This document shows positions 23,981 through 35,515 of a stretch of DNA of 64,000 nucleotides, piece by piece. Source of the stretch: Beverwykella pulmonaria. Its lineage: Eukaryota; Ascomycota; Dothideomycetes; Pleosporales; Melanommataceae. The stretch's first letter is position 1. Each line of letters starts with the position of its first letter. Location: NCBI GenBank assembly GCA_001599595.1, contig BCHH01000010.1:865392-929391 (forward strand), written 5' to 3'. The translations under genes were made by a program, and so were the position numbers. A model generated the notes under the pieces. The model was given only the letters and a program-made list of their open reading frames with translations, was not told the DNA's origin and did not search any database.

Positions 23981-25851
23981 ATGGCTGGACCTGGCGGTGG
24001 CCCCTCTCGGCGAAGCCACACCAAGTCTCGGAAAGGATGCAAGACATGCAAAAAGAGGCACATTCGCTGCGATGAAACGTTCCCTCAATGGTAGGTGCTC
24101 ACAGTGAACGCCTAGAAATTCCTCATGCTAATATTGACACAGTCGCAATTGCACCAAGCACCAAGTCAGGTGCGATTACATGGATAGTCCTACCGCTCTT
24201 ATTCCAGAGTCTCCCAAGTCTCCTCAGCAACCCAATCTCTTGTGGACACCCGAGATTGACAGTACTATCGAACTCTGGCGGCAGACCGGCGAATTCCCGT
24301 TTCCCGAATTGAGGGTGTATCCGCAACCTCAATGGCGCAACTATCCAAAGACCGAGCTTCGTCTGATCCACCACCTTTCCTCCATCTCAAACGAGATGTT
24401 CAGGAATCAGACGTCGAAGCTCACTCTCTGGACAGACATGATGCCAAAGTAAGCATTCACGTTGCGGCCCGTTCGTATTCGGTTGTTTCTGACATTCGCC
24501 CAGGTTCCTGAGCATCGCCGCATCACATCCGTTTGTGATGCACTCTATTCTCGCATTCTCTGCGTCCCATTTGGCGTGGATATCTCAGTCGAGTGAAACA
24601 CGAAATCTCGCGTTTCATCATGCAGGCGTTGCACTGAAAGGCTTGCATGAAGGGATTGCCAACTTCACCAAAGTGAATTCAGACGCAGTTCTCGCATCAT
24701 CACTACTTCTTGCATGGCAAGCGACCGACTGGTAAGTACTTTCTTCTGTATATTTCGTCGATTGGATGGAAGCTAATTGAAACAAAACAGGCGAGGATGG
24801 GCTTCTCTTGTAACCGGTACAAAGACTGTAGGTTTTCTTGTATTCTTTCTTCCAGCATCTTGCTAATCTTATGCAGGTCATTCAAGCAATGCAGCCATGG
24901 CGACATGAGTCCATGTTTGCCGACTATATTGCAGAACATAGTCCAATGCCCAACAAAAGCTTCATGAACCCAATCAGCTTACCTGTTTCTCAAGAAGCAC
25001 GCAGAGAGCACCTTGGTACCATCGCAGAAATTCACGCCACTTTGCAAAGATTACAACCGTATCTTGGTCGACATGACCAAGAAGGCAAATGGGTTGATCA
25101 ACTAAGAGGTTACATTGAACGCCTGAGAACATCGACTCCACCACAGACAGCCGAGGAACAATTTGGCCAACTATACGCTCTCCGAAAGTGGCTCTTTTGG
25201 GTTCCCATCTCCCTGTTGGCTGCTAAGAGAGGGGATGTCACGGTCTTGGTTGTACTGGCACACTTCTATGCAACGGCGCTGGCTTTGGAACCCATCTTCC
25301 CGGATATTGGATCTGTATTCTGTGCAAATCTTGCCCTTGGCCCGTTAGAGGAGATCATTCAGATCGTCCAGGGGTACCAGGACCCGCGATACGATCAGCG
25401 AACGCAGGCAGTATCGTATTTGGTCCAATTTCCCAGCGACATGGCATCCTCATACAAGACACGAAGGAATTGGGAACGACAACAAGCCGGAGAGGCCTCG
25501 CCAGTACAACAACCACACTATGGCTTGGAGACTCTGAACCTGGACATTGAGAACCAGATTGCGCAGTACAGCTATGGCCAGAGTCTGAGCCCAGCATTTG
25601 CTCCATCACCCCTCAACTTCCTACCTCCTGGATTGCAATCTGGTCAGACGTCGCCTTATCTCGAAGTGCCGCGCACCACCGTGGAAGCGTTTGCTGCAAG
25701 TAGCTATGCATCCCCGCTGGGATCACCCGCAACAGTACCCCCGCCATACTCAGTACCGGAAGAACATGCGTTCAATTTCGGTATGCCTATGGGATACCAC
25801 CACAGCGGAAATCAAATGTTCGTGGCCACTCCTACTACAATCTGGACGTAA
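23981..25851 (+). CDS. Zn(II)2Cys6 transcription factor, Upc2/sterol-uptake-control-like
   Basis: Five exons, 23981-24090, 24143-24448, 24504-24731, 24791-24827 and 24877-25851, give 551 residues. The introns are 52, 55, 59 and 49 nt; the fourth exon is only 37 nt. The N-terminal zinc cluster has cysteines 20, 23, 30, 37, 40 and 47 (C-x2-C-x6-C-x6-C-x2-C-x6-C), with Cys37 built across intron 1. The context S-H-T-K-S-R-K-G-C-K-x-C and E-T-F-P-Q-C-R-N-C is that of the Upc2/Ecm22 group. The following helical region with F-x-H-x-G-V-A-L-K-G-L and A-M-Q-P-W resembles its sterol-sensing domain. The tail is Pro/Ser/Tyr-rich. Upc2 proteins activate sterol synthesis and uptake genes, but many fungal paralogues have other targets, so the role is inferred only at family level. 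Confidence 0.88.
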
Positions 25852-28800
25852 CGAGACAAGAGGCTGAACGATCGTCCAGGGACAACAAAATAAAATCTCA
25901 GCCTTCGTCCAGCGCTGCGCCCGAGATTGTCAATGCCAGGCCGGCCATCATCAAGACTCCACTCCAGCAGAATCACCCCTGATACTTGGAACGGTACGAC
26001 TGACGGAAGGACCTCACCTCGGCTCGGCCACTCCGGATGAAGTCTTGAACTCTGCATTCCTACTTCTGTTTAGTATCGCTATCATTACGACTTCATGACT
26101 TTTCGAATTTGCGCATTGCAGCGGCTTTGTTTTTGGCATGCATTGCATCACCTCATCTCTCCTCATCGATCGTCAACCGTCTTCTCCCCACCGTTGCCCT
26201 GTACGAACATGGGGTTGTTTCCCCGGGCTGCGGCAGCCACATGACCTGGTCGCGCCATGTAGCCGGAGCATTACCCGGAGCAGGGCATCGAATGACTTTG
26301 CTTTTGCCGAGCGTTGCGGCACGCCGCAACCTCATCTCATTTTCGACTTATTTTTATTATGCAGGAGCATAGCATGTTACACTTCGCTACGTGGAGTTCT
26401 GCGCCCAAAGAGCTAAACAATGGCACTGAGTACGCCGCACGCGCACGCGCACGCGCACGACACAGCAGCCGCCACGCTATTTGTTTTTGCCAGCCCATGT
26501 CTACGGACAATTTTCTTATTTCATTATTATTGTTTCTAATTTTACGATTGCATGTTTGGGCGCTGACGGGTGGTGGCTTTGAACGTTACAATGTGTGGTT
26601 TCTTGTTGTTTACTCGTCTTGGGATGTTGTGCATACCATACCCACTCAGATCAGAGTCTGCGCAAAAGAGAGATGGTAGTTCGGATACAGTTTCTTTGTT
26701 TGTCTTTTGTCTTTGTGGGTTTGGTTCCGCTTTTAGAAACAGCAGCTGAAGAGGAGGCGAGCAGCTGAATGCGGTCGGGTCATCTGTGCGGTGCTCGGCG
26801 GAAAACCGAGGTTCCTGAACCTGTGGCGGAGGTGGTGGTTAGACAGGACAAGACATGGCGATGGCGGTCGAATGGGAAGATACCATACCATACCGGTACG
26901 GAGGGCTATACCCGGTGCTGGGGTCATCACACAATGAAGAATTAAGGTTATCTTATTTTGGACTCGCGCTAGCATGATTGGCCTACCCACACATCCCTGT
27001 CCTGTCATGTCCATGTCACTCACTTACTCCCTGACACAGTTCGCCCAGTATTCAATTTTGCGCTTCCCGTCAGGGAAGTCAGTGCTTTTAATCCATTTGA
27101 CTTGGCCGGATTGGGATTGGAATTAGTGAGGTTTTGCCTCATTCCTTTCCAATAGCTTGTCTGCCGAGGCTTTGCAGCAAGCTGAAAATACCAGCCTATC
27201 ACAGCCCCAATCCAATAATCCTGCCTTGGCGCTCATGTGTAGTTTACATGCCCTCCGATAGTTTTACGTACAGGCAACGCCAGGCCTGGATGCTCCTCAT
27301 TTTTGAGAGAGAAGGGAGAGAGAACGTCACGTCACTAACTCACTAATTCTCTCGTCTTAGCAGAGCCTGAGTTTTGGTCGGGAGATGATCAAAGGTTAGT
27401 GGGATGACCCACAGCTTCCCTTCCGCTTCGCAAAAGCTTCCTATCGGGCTTAGTCGCGCACGTGTTTGCACTGCCACGATGTGTGGGTGCCTACCATTGG
27501 AGTGGAACGCGACCGGTGAAGAGATGGAGAGGTTGATTTTGGGGATCTGAGATGAGGAATCATTTTATTGTGAGGCTTAGATGTTGTTAATGAGAGTTGC
27601 AGAGCGTTATGCACAGGAGGCAAACGAACAACGGTCTTCAGCCATCGGGAAGAGGGAGGGTGAGAACCCCCGGTCCACTGCACTGGGCCTCGCTATCTTA
27701 CCATCACGTTTTTCCAAAGCATTCGGCAGTCGATCACCCTAAAACTGCCCACAACATGATGGTGATCATCTATCTTTCTCACCACATTCACGCGGGCGGT
27801 TCTGGTTCGGCCCGAAACCCTGCAATCCAGGTCTTCCCTGTGCAACTTCGCGACGTCAACCTTGACTGCATCGTCAAATTAGCTATGCGCGCTAAACTGG
27901 TTCCCGCCGGTGCCAAACCCAACGTGCGTTTCGTCTCGCCTAACCTTGTCGCTGGATAAGTTGGGATTGTGGAAGGGGCGAGGGCGGAACATTTCCATGG
28001 GTGGAATGGGAGTGAAACACCGCCAGGCTTGATGTGGAGATGTGATTTATTAGCGGCGAACAAGGACGACGATGATGGATGAGTGAAAATGAGGCAGCAT
28101 AACCCATTCGTTTCATTTATTGAATGAGAAGAATAATCAAGCCCCTTTTCCTATGTTCAACGGGCGCGTGCCGTTAATCTTTGGTTCACAGGTTGATCGG
28201 CGGGTCGTAGCGAGGCTAGCGAGCGGCGTGGTCCTGATTGCCAGTTTGTTATTTCCAACGTTTCAAGCTGCTACTTCTAGGGTGTTCTAGCACGGTTGTG
28301 GTTGTTGATAACTCGGTATTTGTCTGGGCAAGGGATGTTGCCTAAGTGTTGGATGAGGCAATGCTCATCGTGAGGTTGTGGAGCGATGGAAAAGAGGCGA
28401 AGAGGGGATGCACCAGCCAAGTAGTGAAAGTTTGGCTAAGTATCTCCGAGCGACTATCCAAAGCTACGACGTCTTCGCTTCCAATATGATCACGCCGGTG
28501 GACGTAGTGGAGTTCGAAGCGATTGCCAACATACCCCTTTCTCATCCTTCTATCTCCACAGTCCGTCGCTCCCATTCTGGAATCCTCATCAATGCTTCTT
28601 CTAGCGCCCTTCCAGTTTGTGATAGAACTCACAAGCGCAGTGCGTACTCGGTACTTTAGCGATGGGAGCTTACCATCTGTTCTAACATTCCTTCACCGCC
28701 GCAGGATCAGGAGGCCGCTTCCTTTCAACGCCTCTAATTAAAATGCAATCTACAAGAGCTAGTCTTGTGTAGAGAAAAATTCACAGATTCCCTAGTATTC

Positions 28801-30054
28801 AGAGCCGTCTAATTAATGGTATTTGCTTGTAAGAAGGGCTACTGAAAAGATATTGCAGCAGAGGTTGGAGGGATTGTCGTAGCTCTACAAACCAGGATAC
28901 TCAGCTTTTTAAGCGAACACTTCTTACAGTTGGACATACGCGGCATTAAGAAAAAGCAAGATCTATTAGAGTATATCTGCTCTATCCCGTCATTATCTTC
29001 CGCACAAAGACAGGTAACAGTTAGGTGCCCAAGAAGAGCAACATGCTTTCCAACATAGAAGTAATTCTAATCAAAGCGTGAAACAATATAAGTATGTCAA
29101 AAGGCATTTACCATGCTGGCTGCGATACATGTTCCATTCACGCCAAACGCAGAATGCAAAAAGAAAACCCAAAAACATACAACAGCAGGGATTCGCCAAT
29201 GGTCACCCACTTGACTACTAGTCCGCCGGTATCTTGCTTAAATAGGGCTGAGCGAACGGGAAGCCTTGCTTTCAAGATCCTATGGTCGTATGTGGAAGAA
29301 AGGTATTATGGTATCATATATATCTATGCCAAACCCTAAGGACCGGGCTTAGATCCACGACAATTGAATGAAAATCCAGCTGAAGGAGCTTTCACAAAAA
29401 AAAAAGTTTGCATGAGCAGAATCTCTCAACCTCTATAGTATCAAAGACAAAGTATTTAGGTGTGATAGTGATAATGTCGGTAACACCCCTTGCTACTGTT
29501 GGATAGAGGGCCAAAGTGGCGATGAATCTGCCACATCGGATATCCCAACGATGATGAGGTCGCAAGAACTATGACAGCGACACAGGACATAACATACAAA
29601 TATCCTAAGTAGTTCCCAACACACCATATTTCTTTCATAGACACACTATGCACTGATACAAGTTCTTAGAATGGAACTCAACTCCGTGCGCAAACGTATC
29701 GCCATTTCCACCTCCCATGAAGCTCTTCTTGACCATCTGTTTTTGGAAGCCATTCGATGTGGACGACAACCACATCTTATTCCCAGAAACTACGACTAAT
29801 CAGCACTTTTATTGTTTAAAGTGCAACTTTTTATCGCACTTGCATCTCGTCTTTTTCCCCACTTCTAGTCGTTTGCCAGAATCAGAGCGTTAAGGGCGGT
29901 GAAGAATTCCACTCAGGAAGATTTGAAACCAGAAGGATATATGAGCAGACCTTTCGCATATATCTAATTGGCGGAGACCATATTACCATATACAGTACTT
30001 TGATTGTGGATAGGGGATATTTCAGAATCCCATCTTCAAATTCACCTACCAAGC
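25852..30054. other. Long intergenic region with one dispersed repeat
   Basis: This 4.2 kb lies between the transcription factor and UCH2. The first part is 3' UTR. A GCACGC-type microsatellite lies at 26436-26459. A reverse copy of dispersed repeat R1 is at 29157-29268, and the surrounding 28.7-29.9 kb is AT-rich with no gene. The last few hundred bases are the UCH2 promoter. Confidence 0.5.
29157..29268 (-). repeat. Dispersed repeat R1, copy A
   Basis: Read on the minus strand, it contains caaggcttcccgttcgctc, then ctatttaagcaagatacc, then tagtagtcaagtggg and gaatccctgctgttg. Copies on the plus strand occur at 35705 and 39375. This copy is the least mutated. It has no coding capacity and could be the end of a larger element or a short SINE/MITE-type element. 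Confidence 0.7.
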
Positions 30055-31260
30055 ATGCCGTCACCGCCGATCCCGTCGGTTAAGCGCCTCAATCCTAGCT
30101 CAAAACTACCTAGCCCCGCAACGCCATCATCAAGATCGCAATCTCACAAACAAACACCGGCTCTCCACACAACCATGTCTGGAGGGTGGAACACGATCGA
30201 GAGCGATGCTGTAAATATCCCTCCTCCGCCTTCCACACCCCCAACTAACAATCGCAGGGCGTCTTCACATACCTAATAGAGAAGCTCGGCGTTAAAGACG
30301 TACAATTCGAAGAACTCATTACACTCGAGCCCGACGAGCTCCGACAGGCCGGCCAGATCTACGGGGTCATATTTCTCTTCAAGTACCCGACGGGCGAGAC
30401 GCGCTCCGATACCCCGAAAGATGGGAGCTTCGACTACGAGGCGGCGAATAATCTGTTCTTTGCCGCGCAGACCATACAGAATGCTTGCGGGACGCAGGCG
30501 CTGCTCTCCGTGTTGCTGAATAAGGATGGGGAGGTGGAGATTGGGAAGGAATTGAGGGAGTTCAAGGAGTTCGCTGGGGAATTCCCGCCGGAAGTGAGTG
30601 GCGACAGCCGTCATGTGGCCTAGAAGTGGAGGCTAAAACTTTGTTGAACAGCTCCGCGGCGAGACACTGTCAAACTCAGACCTCATCCGAGAAGTGCACA
30701 ACTCTTTCGCGCGGTCCTCCCCCTTCATAGACGAGACACAGCGAACAGCAACCGAAGACGACGACGTCTACCACTTCATAGCGTACCTCCCCTCCCTCCC
30801 ACCTCTGCGCCCATCATGCTGACCACACCCCAGCTACACATCGGTAAACAACAAACTCTACGAACTCGACGGCCTCCAACCCGCCCCCATCTCCCATGGG
30901 CCCTGCACCGTCTCCGAATTCCCTGATAAAGTAATCCCCGTCCTCCAACGCCGCATTAACCGGTACCCCGCTACTGAGATCCGCTTCAACCTCCTAGCAT
31001 GCGTGCAAGACCTTCGTGTCCGCGCGCGAGAAATGGGGGACGAGGAGGCGCTGGAAGCGGAGGAGCAGAAGCGGAATGAGTGGCTATGGGAGAACGCGCT
31101 GAGGCGGCACAACTTTGTGGGGTTTGTAGGGGAGCTGTTGAAGGGCGTGGTGAAGGATAAGTTGGCTCAAGGAGGGGGCGCGTATGAGAAGTGGGTGGAA
31201 GAATCAAAGGCGAAGACGAAGAAGCGGGGAGAGGAGAGGCAGAAGAGTGGTGGTGAGTGA
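30055..31260 (+). CDS. UCH2: Ubiquitin C-terminal hydrolase, UCH37/UCHL5 type
   Basis: Four exons, 30055-30210, 30258-30593, 30652-30782 and 30834-31260, give 349 residues. The introns are 47, 58 and 51 nt. The peptidase C12 domain starts at W-N-T-I-E-S-D-A-G-V-F. Catalytic residues are Gln123, Cys129 (Q-N-A-C-G-T-Q-A), His205 (Y-H-F-I-A-Y) and Asp220 (L-Y-E-L-D-G-L). The Cys-His and His-Asp spacings of 76 and 15 equal those of human UCHL5. Downstream is the helical C-terminal extension (R-x-H-N-F-V-G-F-V-G-E-L-L-K) that anchors this enzyme to the proteasome lid in animals and fission yeast. The first 40 residues are a Ser/Pro-rich extension; an in-frame ATG at 30175 could be an alternative start. 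It trims ubiquitin chains from substrates. Confidence 0.93.
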
Positions 31261-32548
31261 GTGAAGATGCCGGCCTGCACTCTCCCACCAAAGCAATCAG
31301 ACAGTTCCAAAGCGGCCAGGATGAAGTCGAACGGTAGCGTCGCCCGTGGTTTAGTTTACCTCCAAGCTAGAATTAGACTAGTAATAAACTATATATGTGA
31401 GCCCACAATGGTGGAACGCGATAATGATACAGGAATTTACATGCCGAACCCCGCATTTGCCCTCTAAGAAAGAACTCCTGAAAATAATAGCTCTGTACAA
31501 TAATGTTTCAAAACAATCCCCTCCCTGCGATTCGACCTCCCACCTCAATATTCAGCCAAACTCCGATCCTGCGCACGATTCCGACTCCGACTCCGACTCT
31601 AATAAGTCCAGGCCCCTTCAAATATACATATGCAACCTCTTCATTCTGTAAACCTATAAGAGCCCCACATATTGCATGCTGTACCCCTCGTTTTAAAGCT
31701 GCACGCGCATCTGACGAAACCAACAACTGTGAGGATTATCCTTCCCAACTCTATACTGACGCTACCCCCCATGTCTTAGAACCCCAAATCCTAGAACCTC
31801 ACCCTAGGGTGCGCAGTAGTAATTTTCCAACGAACTGCTGAGTCCCAGGCCTGTCCCATGTCGAAGGATCGACGCCGCTTTTGCATTTAAGCTTAAATGA
31901 AGGCTTACTTTAAGCAAGCGCTGTTGGATCACGATTATGATCACTCAATGCCCGTACCCAGTACCATGCCCTTCATTCGGTAGTAATTAAAGCTTACCTG
32001 CTTGCCTGTTTTCCTGCTTTCACCAATAAGTAAGCACTTGTTCCTGGATCCTACTAGACGTGCTGACCCGCCGCTGCTGGCAGCCCGCTTGTGGCAGTTC
32101 ATTGACTTCAATCCACTGGCTCAGTTATCTGATTCGTTCAATGAAACTGCACATAAACGTAGGAAGTTGAACAAGAGTTGTTCGTTATATTATCATTATA
32201 TTTCGATCCTCTATGTACGCTGTATTGCCCATTGCTTGTGCCCGGCCAAGGCTGGCTGATCTGTCTGACAATCAATCTAATTCAACTGACTCATTGTCCT
32301 AGACATACTGCGCTCCTTCATCATCAATCAAAACGCAACCGAACTCGGGATCCGTGCAGCCAATCCAATTCAATCCAAGAAACACCTCGCTAATCGCGGT
32401 TCCACGACTAAATAAGAAGAAGGCAAATTCAATAACCAAAAAAAATGAATGAAGTAGTGTATATTGCGTCATGTCGTGTGTGGGTCGTTAAGTAGGGCTG
32501 TCGTAAAGGTTGTTGTTTCTTCGCATGCATTGAGATAGTCATTCATCG
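31261..32548. other. Convergent intergenic region
   Basis: This is the shared 3' region of UCH2 and the leftward coiled-coil gene. It holds a short (ccgact)-type tandem at 31581-31599. No other gene is seen. Confidence 0.5.
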
Positions 32549-35062
32549 TCACCAAGGGACGCTATTTAGATTCTCGCATACTTCTGGGTCGTGCACCGGC
32601 GGTGCCGTCACTGCCGCCACCTTCGCATTTGCTCTGGAATTCACGATTGGTGCTATGATTTGCTCTACAACTGGCGCTAGAACTTGCTCAGGTTCCGGTG
32701 AACCAGGGTTTGGCGAGGCTGAATCATGTGACGCGTCATCTATCCCTACCGCAGGCTCTTCGGGTGTTGGTACGGCCTCTGCAGAAGCGAGTGTTGGTGG
32801 TGATGACGGTTGCTGAGAAGAAGAGGAGGAGGGTGAGGCAGATGCGATTGGTGGATTTAGCAACGTCGCAGAATCTGCTTCATGGGCCGGCATTGAGCTT
32901 TCCACCGCCGCTGGGATCGTGGCTACCGAAGAAGGAATGGGATCGGATTCTATGCTCTCAGAGGTAGATGAGATTAGGGTTTGGTCAGGTTCAGGATCCA
33001 ATGTAGTTGAAGAGATGACCTCCTTGGAGAATATAGAGCTTTCCAACACCGCCGATATGGTAGGTGTGGATGAAGGAACAGAAGTTCCTTGCACGCTGCC
33101 TACCGGGTGCAGCTGCGTAACAGTGATAGTCTTGACAGACATCTCAATAGCGGTGGCTGTGGTAGTGACGACAACCGAGGGAATCAAATTGGGAACATGA
33201 TTTGGAGGCGCACCACTAGGCAGACTGAAGGATGGACTGGGATTCATGTGCATGGATAAGAAGACCACCAACACACCCATGATAACGATGACAAGATTCC
33301 TCTTGTCAGTTGCAAGAACCAGGAAATAGTTGGCCAAGAGGGTGCTAAGGGGTATCTCTGCCTTGGGCTGTCGACGGGAGGTGGAGCGAGGTCTGCCTCG
33401 AGAGACGCTACGTGGGCGATCACCGAATGACGATGCATCAAGCGTTGGTGTGGGTGTGGGTGGCGGAGCTGTAGCTCTTGATTGCTCCGCCTTTAGTGCC
33501 TCCTCTAGGACTCGGAATCGTTCAGCGACCGAGTCGGCTTCTTGGAGAGCCTGGGTTTCGAATTCGAGACGAATAGCTTCTTTCGCTTCCTCAATCCTCT
33601 CATTCAATGCATCGTCCATGAGCTTCTTCTCCGCCGCTGCGTCGTCGTCGAGCTTCTGTTGCCGTGCAGCCTCCTCTATCTTCATTTGCAGCTCTGCCTC
33701 TTCTGCCCGTCTCTTCTCCTCCGCCTCATCCTCGAGCTTTTTCAATCGAGCTGTTTCTTCTTCGACGCGTCTGTGAACTTCTGCTTCGTATAATTGCTTC
33801 TCCTTCTCCCTCTCTTGCTGTTCGATCACCCTCTTGTCCAACGCCTTCCTTACGTCCACTGGAATCCAAGGAGAGATCTCAACATCGCATCGTTCCATCT
33901 CACTCCAAGCTGCTGACCAAGCTCCAGCGCGCATCAACCCATTGGCCGCGTATATCTTGAGATCCCACTTCCTCGCGCCTTTCCCAATGCCCTTACCCGG
34001 TCTTTTCACGTGGCGATGACAATCTGTGCAGACGCTCTCATCATCTGCCTCGGGGGTAGGGTACTTCCATTCGCCCTCCTCTTCGACTGTGAGAGTTCCA
34101 CCGCTCAGTCTACTGCCTCTCCCAGTCGCATCGTCTACCACGCTCGCTCCATCGTCTTCGTCTTCTTCATGCTCTCTGCAGTCGTCTGGTGCGACGAAAT
34201 GGCCACACTTGAGCAGGCGAGGAGTCTTCAGCTCCAAGCTCTCCAGTATTCTCTCCTCTAAAACATCGTATTCCTCCCGAGGGTGTGATATGAGCAACCC
34301 ACGTCGCATCAACACGATATCTTGTAGTTTCTCCTCCAACAGTTTATAGTTTTCAACCAGCCAGTGTGGCATAGTTTTTGCCATTAGCTCAGGCGAGTAT
34401 GGGAACTGCATTGGTATGATTGTGACGTGCAATAACACTAGAGGAAGGTGTTGTGGAGTAGGTGCAGGTCTTGGGCTCTGCTCCATGTATCCAGATTGCC
34501 TATGCCGTCTTGAGCCTGATGTGGAGACCGGTGTCTCGGACCTGCCACTCCTGCTAGGTGTTGCAAGTTTGTATGTGCCCTTCAGTCGTTCCCGTGGGCT
34601 CTCGAAGACGGCTGGGGGTGGTGGGGAGGACATCTGCATTGCGCGCACCGAAGACGGGTTGCGGAAGGGCTGCCGTTCTTTCCTCGGCGTGTATCGCTCG
34701 CTAGCATAATTCGCTGGCACGGCAGGTCTCGAGGATATGGACATTTCGGATGGGAGGGACGAGATGAAGCTAGTAGTTGTCATAGCCGAGACGCGACGGG
34801 ATGCTGCTGCGGACATAGCCGATGGCCTCGATGTCAAGGAGCTTCTGTATGGCTCGGGTTCGTCGCTAAAAGATTGCTCGTCCTGGTCCTCGTATTCGAT
34901 GCTGGGGAGGGCGTCGTCCTCGTTTGGAAGCGAGCGCTCGGAATTGAAAGATATACCTTCGTCGTACGCTTCGGAAGGGGAAGGCGGATCGTTGTCATCT
35001 GGGTCTTCGTAGATAGCGAATGGTGGTGCACCCGGCGGAGGTGAAGTGTGGATTGTGGTCAT
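32549..35062 (-). CDS. Conserved fungal coiled-coil protein with one membrane segment
   Basis: A single exon of 837 residues starts at the ATG at 35062. Order: an acidic, Ser/Pro-rich N-terminus; a globular block with L-V-L-L-H-V-T-I-I-P, L-L-I-S-H-P-R-E-E-Y-D-V-L-E-E-R-I and P-R-L-L-K-C-G-H-F; a C-x2-C pair; then W-D-L-K-I-Y-A-A-N-G-L-M-R-A-G-A-W. A long charged coiled coil (E/K/R/A-rich) follows, then a hydrophobic segment (L-V-I-V-I-M-G-V-L-V-V-F-L) and a Ser/Thr-rich tail. From memory, similar proteins are sometimes labelled pathway-specific nitrogen regulator, but nothing here resembles a DNA-binding domain and I do not adopt that name. The membrane segment suggests a tethered protein. 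Function unknown. Confidence 0.85.
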   Translation of the reverse strand: MTTIHTSPPPGAPPFAIYEDPDDNDPPSPSEAYDEGISFNSERSLPNEDDALPSIEYEDQDEQSFSDEPEPYRSSLTSRPSAMSAAASRRVSAMTTTSFISSLPSEMSISSRPAVPANYASERYTPRKERQPFRNPSSVRAMQMSSPPPPAVFESPRERLKGTYKLATPSRSGRSETPVSTSGSRRHRQSGYMEQSPRPAPTPQHLPLVLLHVTIIPMQFPYSPELMAKTMPHWLVENYKLLEEKLQDIVLMRRGLLISHPREEYDVLEERILESLELKTPRLLKCGHFVAPDDCREHEEDEDDGASVVDDATGRGSRLSGGTLTVEEEGEWKYPTPEADDESVCTDCHRHVKRPGKGIGKGARKWDLKIYAANGLMRAGAWSAAWSEMERCDVEISPWIPVDVRKALDKRVIEQQEREKEKQLYEAEVHRRVEEETARLKKLEDEAEEKRRAEEAELQMKIEEAARQQKLDDDAAAEKKLMDDALNERIEEAKEAIRLEFETQALQEADSVAERFRVLEEALKAEQSRATAPPPTPTPTLDASSFGDRPRSVSRGRPRSTSRRQPKAEIPLSTLLANYFLVLATDKRNLVIVIMGVLVVFLSMHMNPSPSFSLPSGAPPNHVPNLIPSVVVTTTATAIEMSVKTITVTQLHPVGSVQGTSVPSSTPTISAVLESSIFSKEVISSTTLDPEPDQTLISSTSESIESDPIPSSVATIPAAVESSMPAHEADSATLLNPPIASASPSSSSSQQPSSPPTLASAEAVPTPEEPAVGIDDASHDSASPNPGSPEPEQVLAPVVEQIIAPIVNSRANAKVAAVTAPPVHDPEVCENLNSVPW

Positions 35063-35300
35063 GTTGGTTATTGCCCGCACGTGCGATGGCAGATCGTGTT
35101 ACGGAGGAATTGGCGTGCTGGTGTTTGCCAAAACGTTGAATTGATTGTATTCGAATCGTGAGTGAGTCAATTGAGAGCGATGGCGGTGATAAAATGTGTG
35201 GGATTGAGAGCATTGGTGCTGGCGGTGAGGTTGCCAGATAAACTTGTTGATGTTTTGTTGCAGGGGCAACCGTAAGCGAAAGCGCCAACCACGCGACCAC

Positions 35301-35515
35301 CACCTAGCCTCGCCTGACAGCTCACCATGCAGGACGACCAACGACATCTGGACAATGGCAAGCGAGATCCTAAAAGAACTCCCCAGCGTGCGGCTCTTTC
35401 TTGGGCCCGGCGATGAGCTGTTTTGTTTCAGCCATATTTGGATTGTGATCTATGAAGGTGCGTGCCTCTGACGGCTAAGTATCTCTTGCTACATGTCTCC
35501 ACGTCCGAGGAAAAT
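35301..35515 (+). pseudogene. Duplicated first exon of the gene at 41496 (gene fragment)
   Basis: The stretch matches 41439-41660. It carries a start codon at 35355, the same 34-codon exon (to 35457) and the same GTGCGT donor, but no later exons follow. The two 103-base exons differ at nine positions, seven of them transitions. It is best read as a truncated copy. It lies in the divergent upstream region of the coiled-coil gene. Confidence 0.75.
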
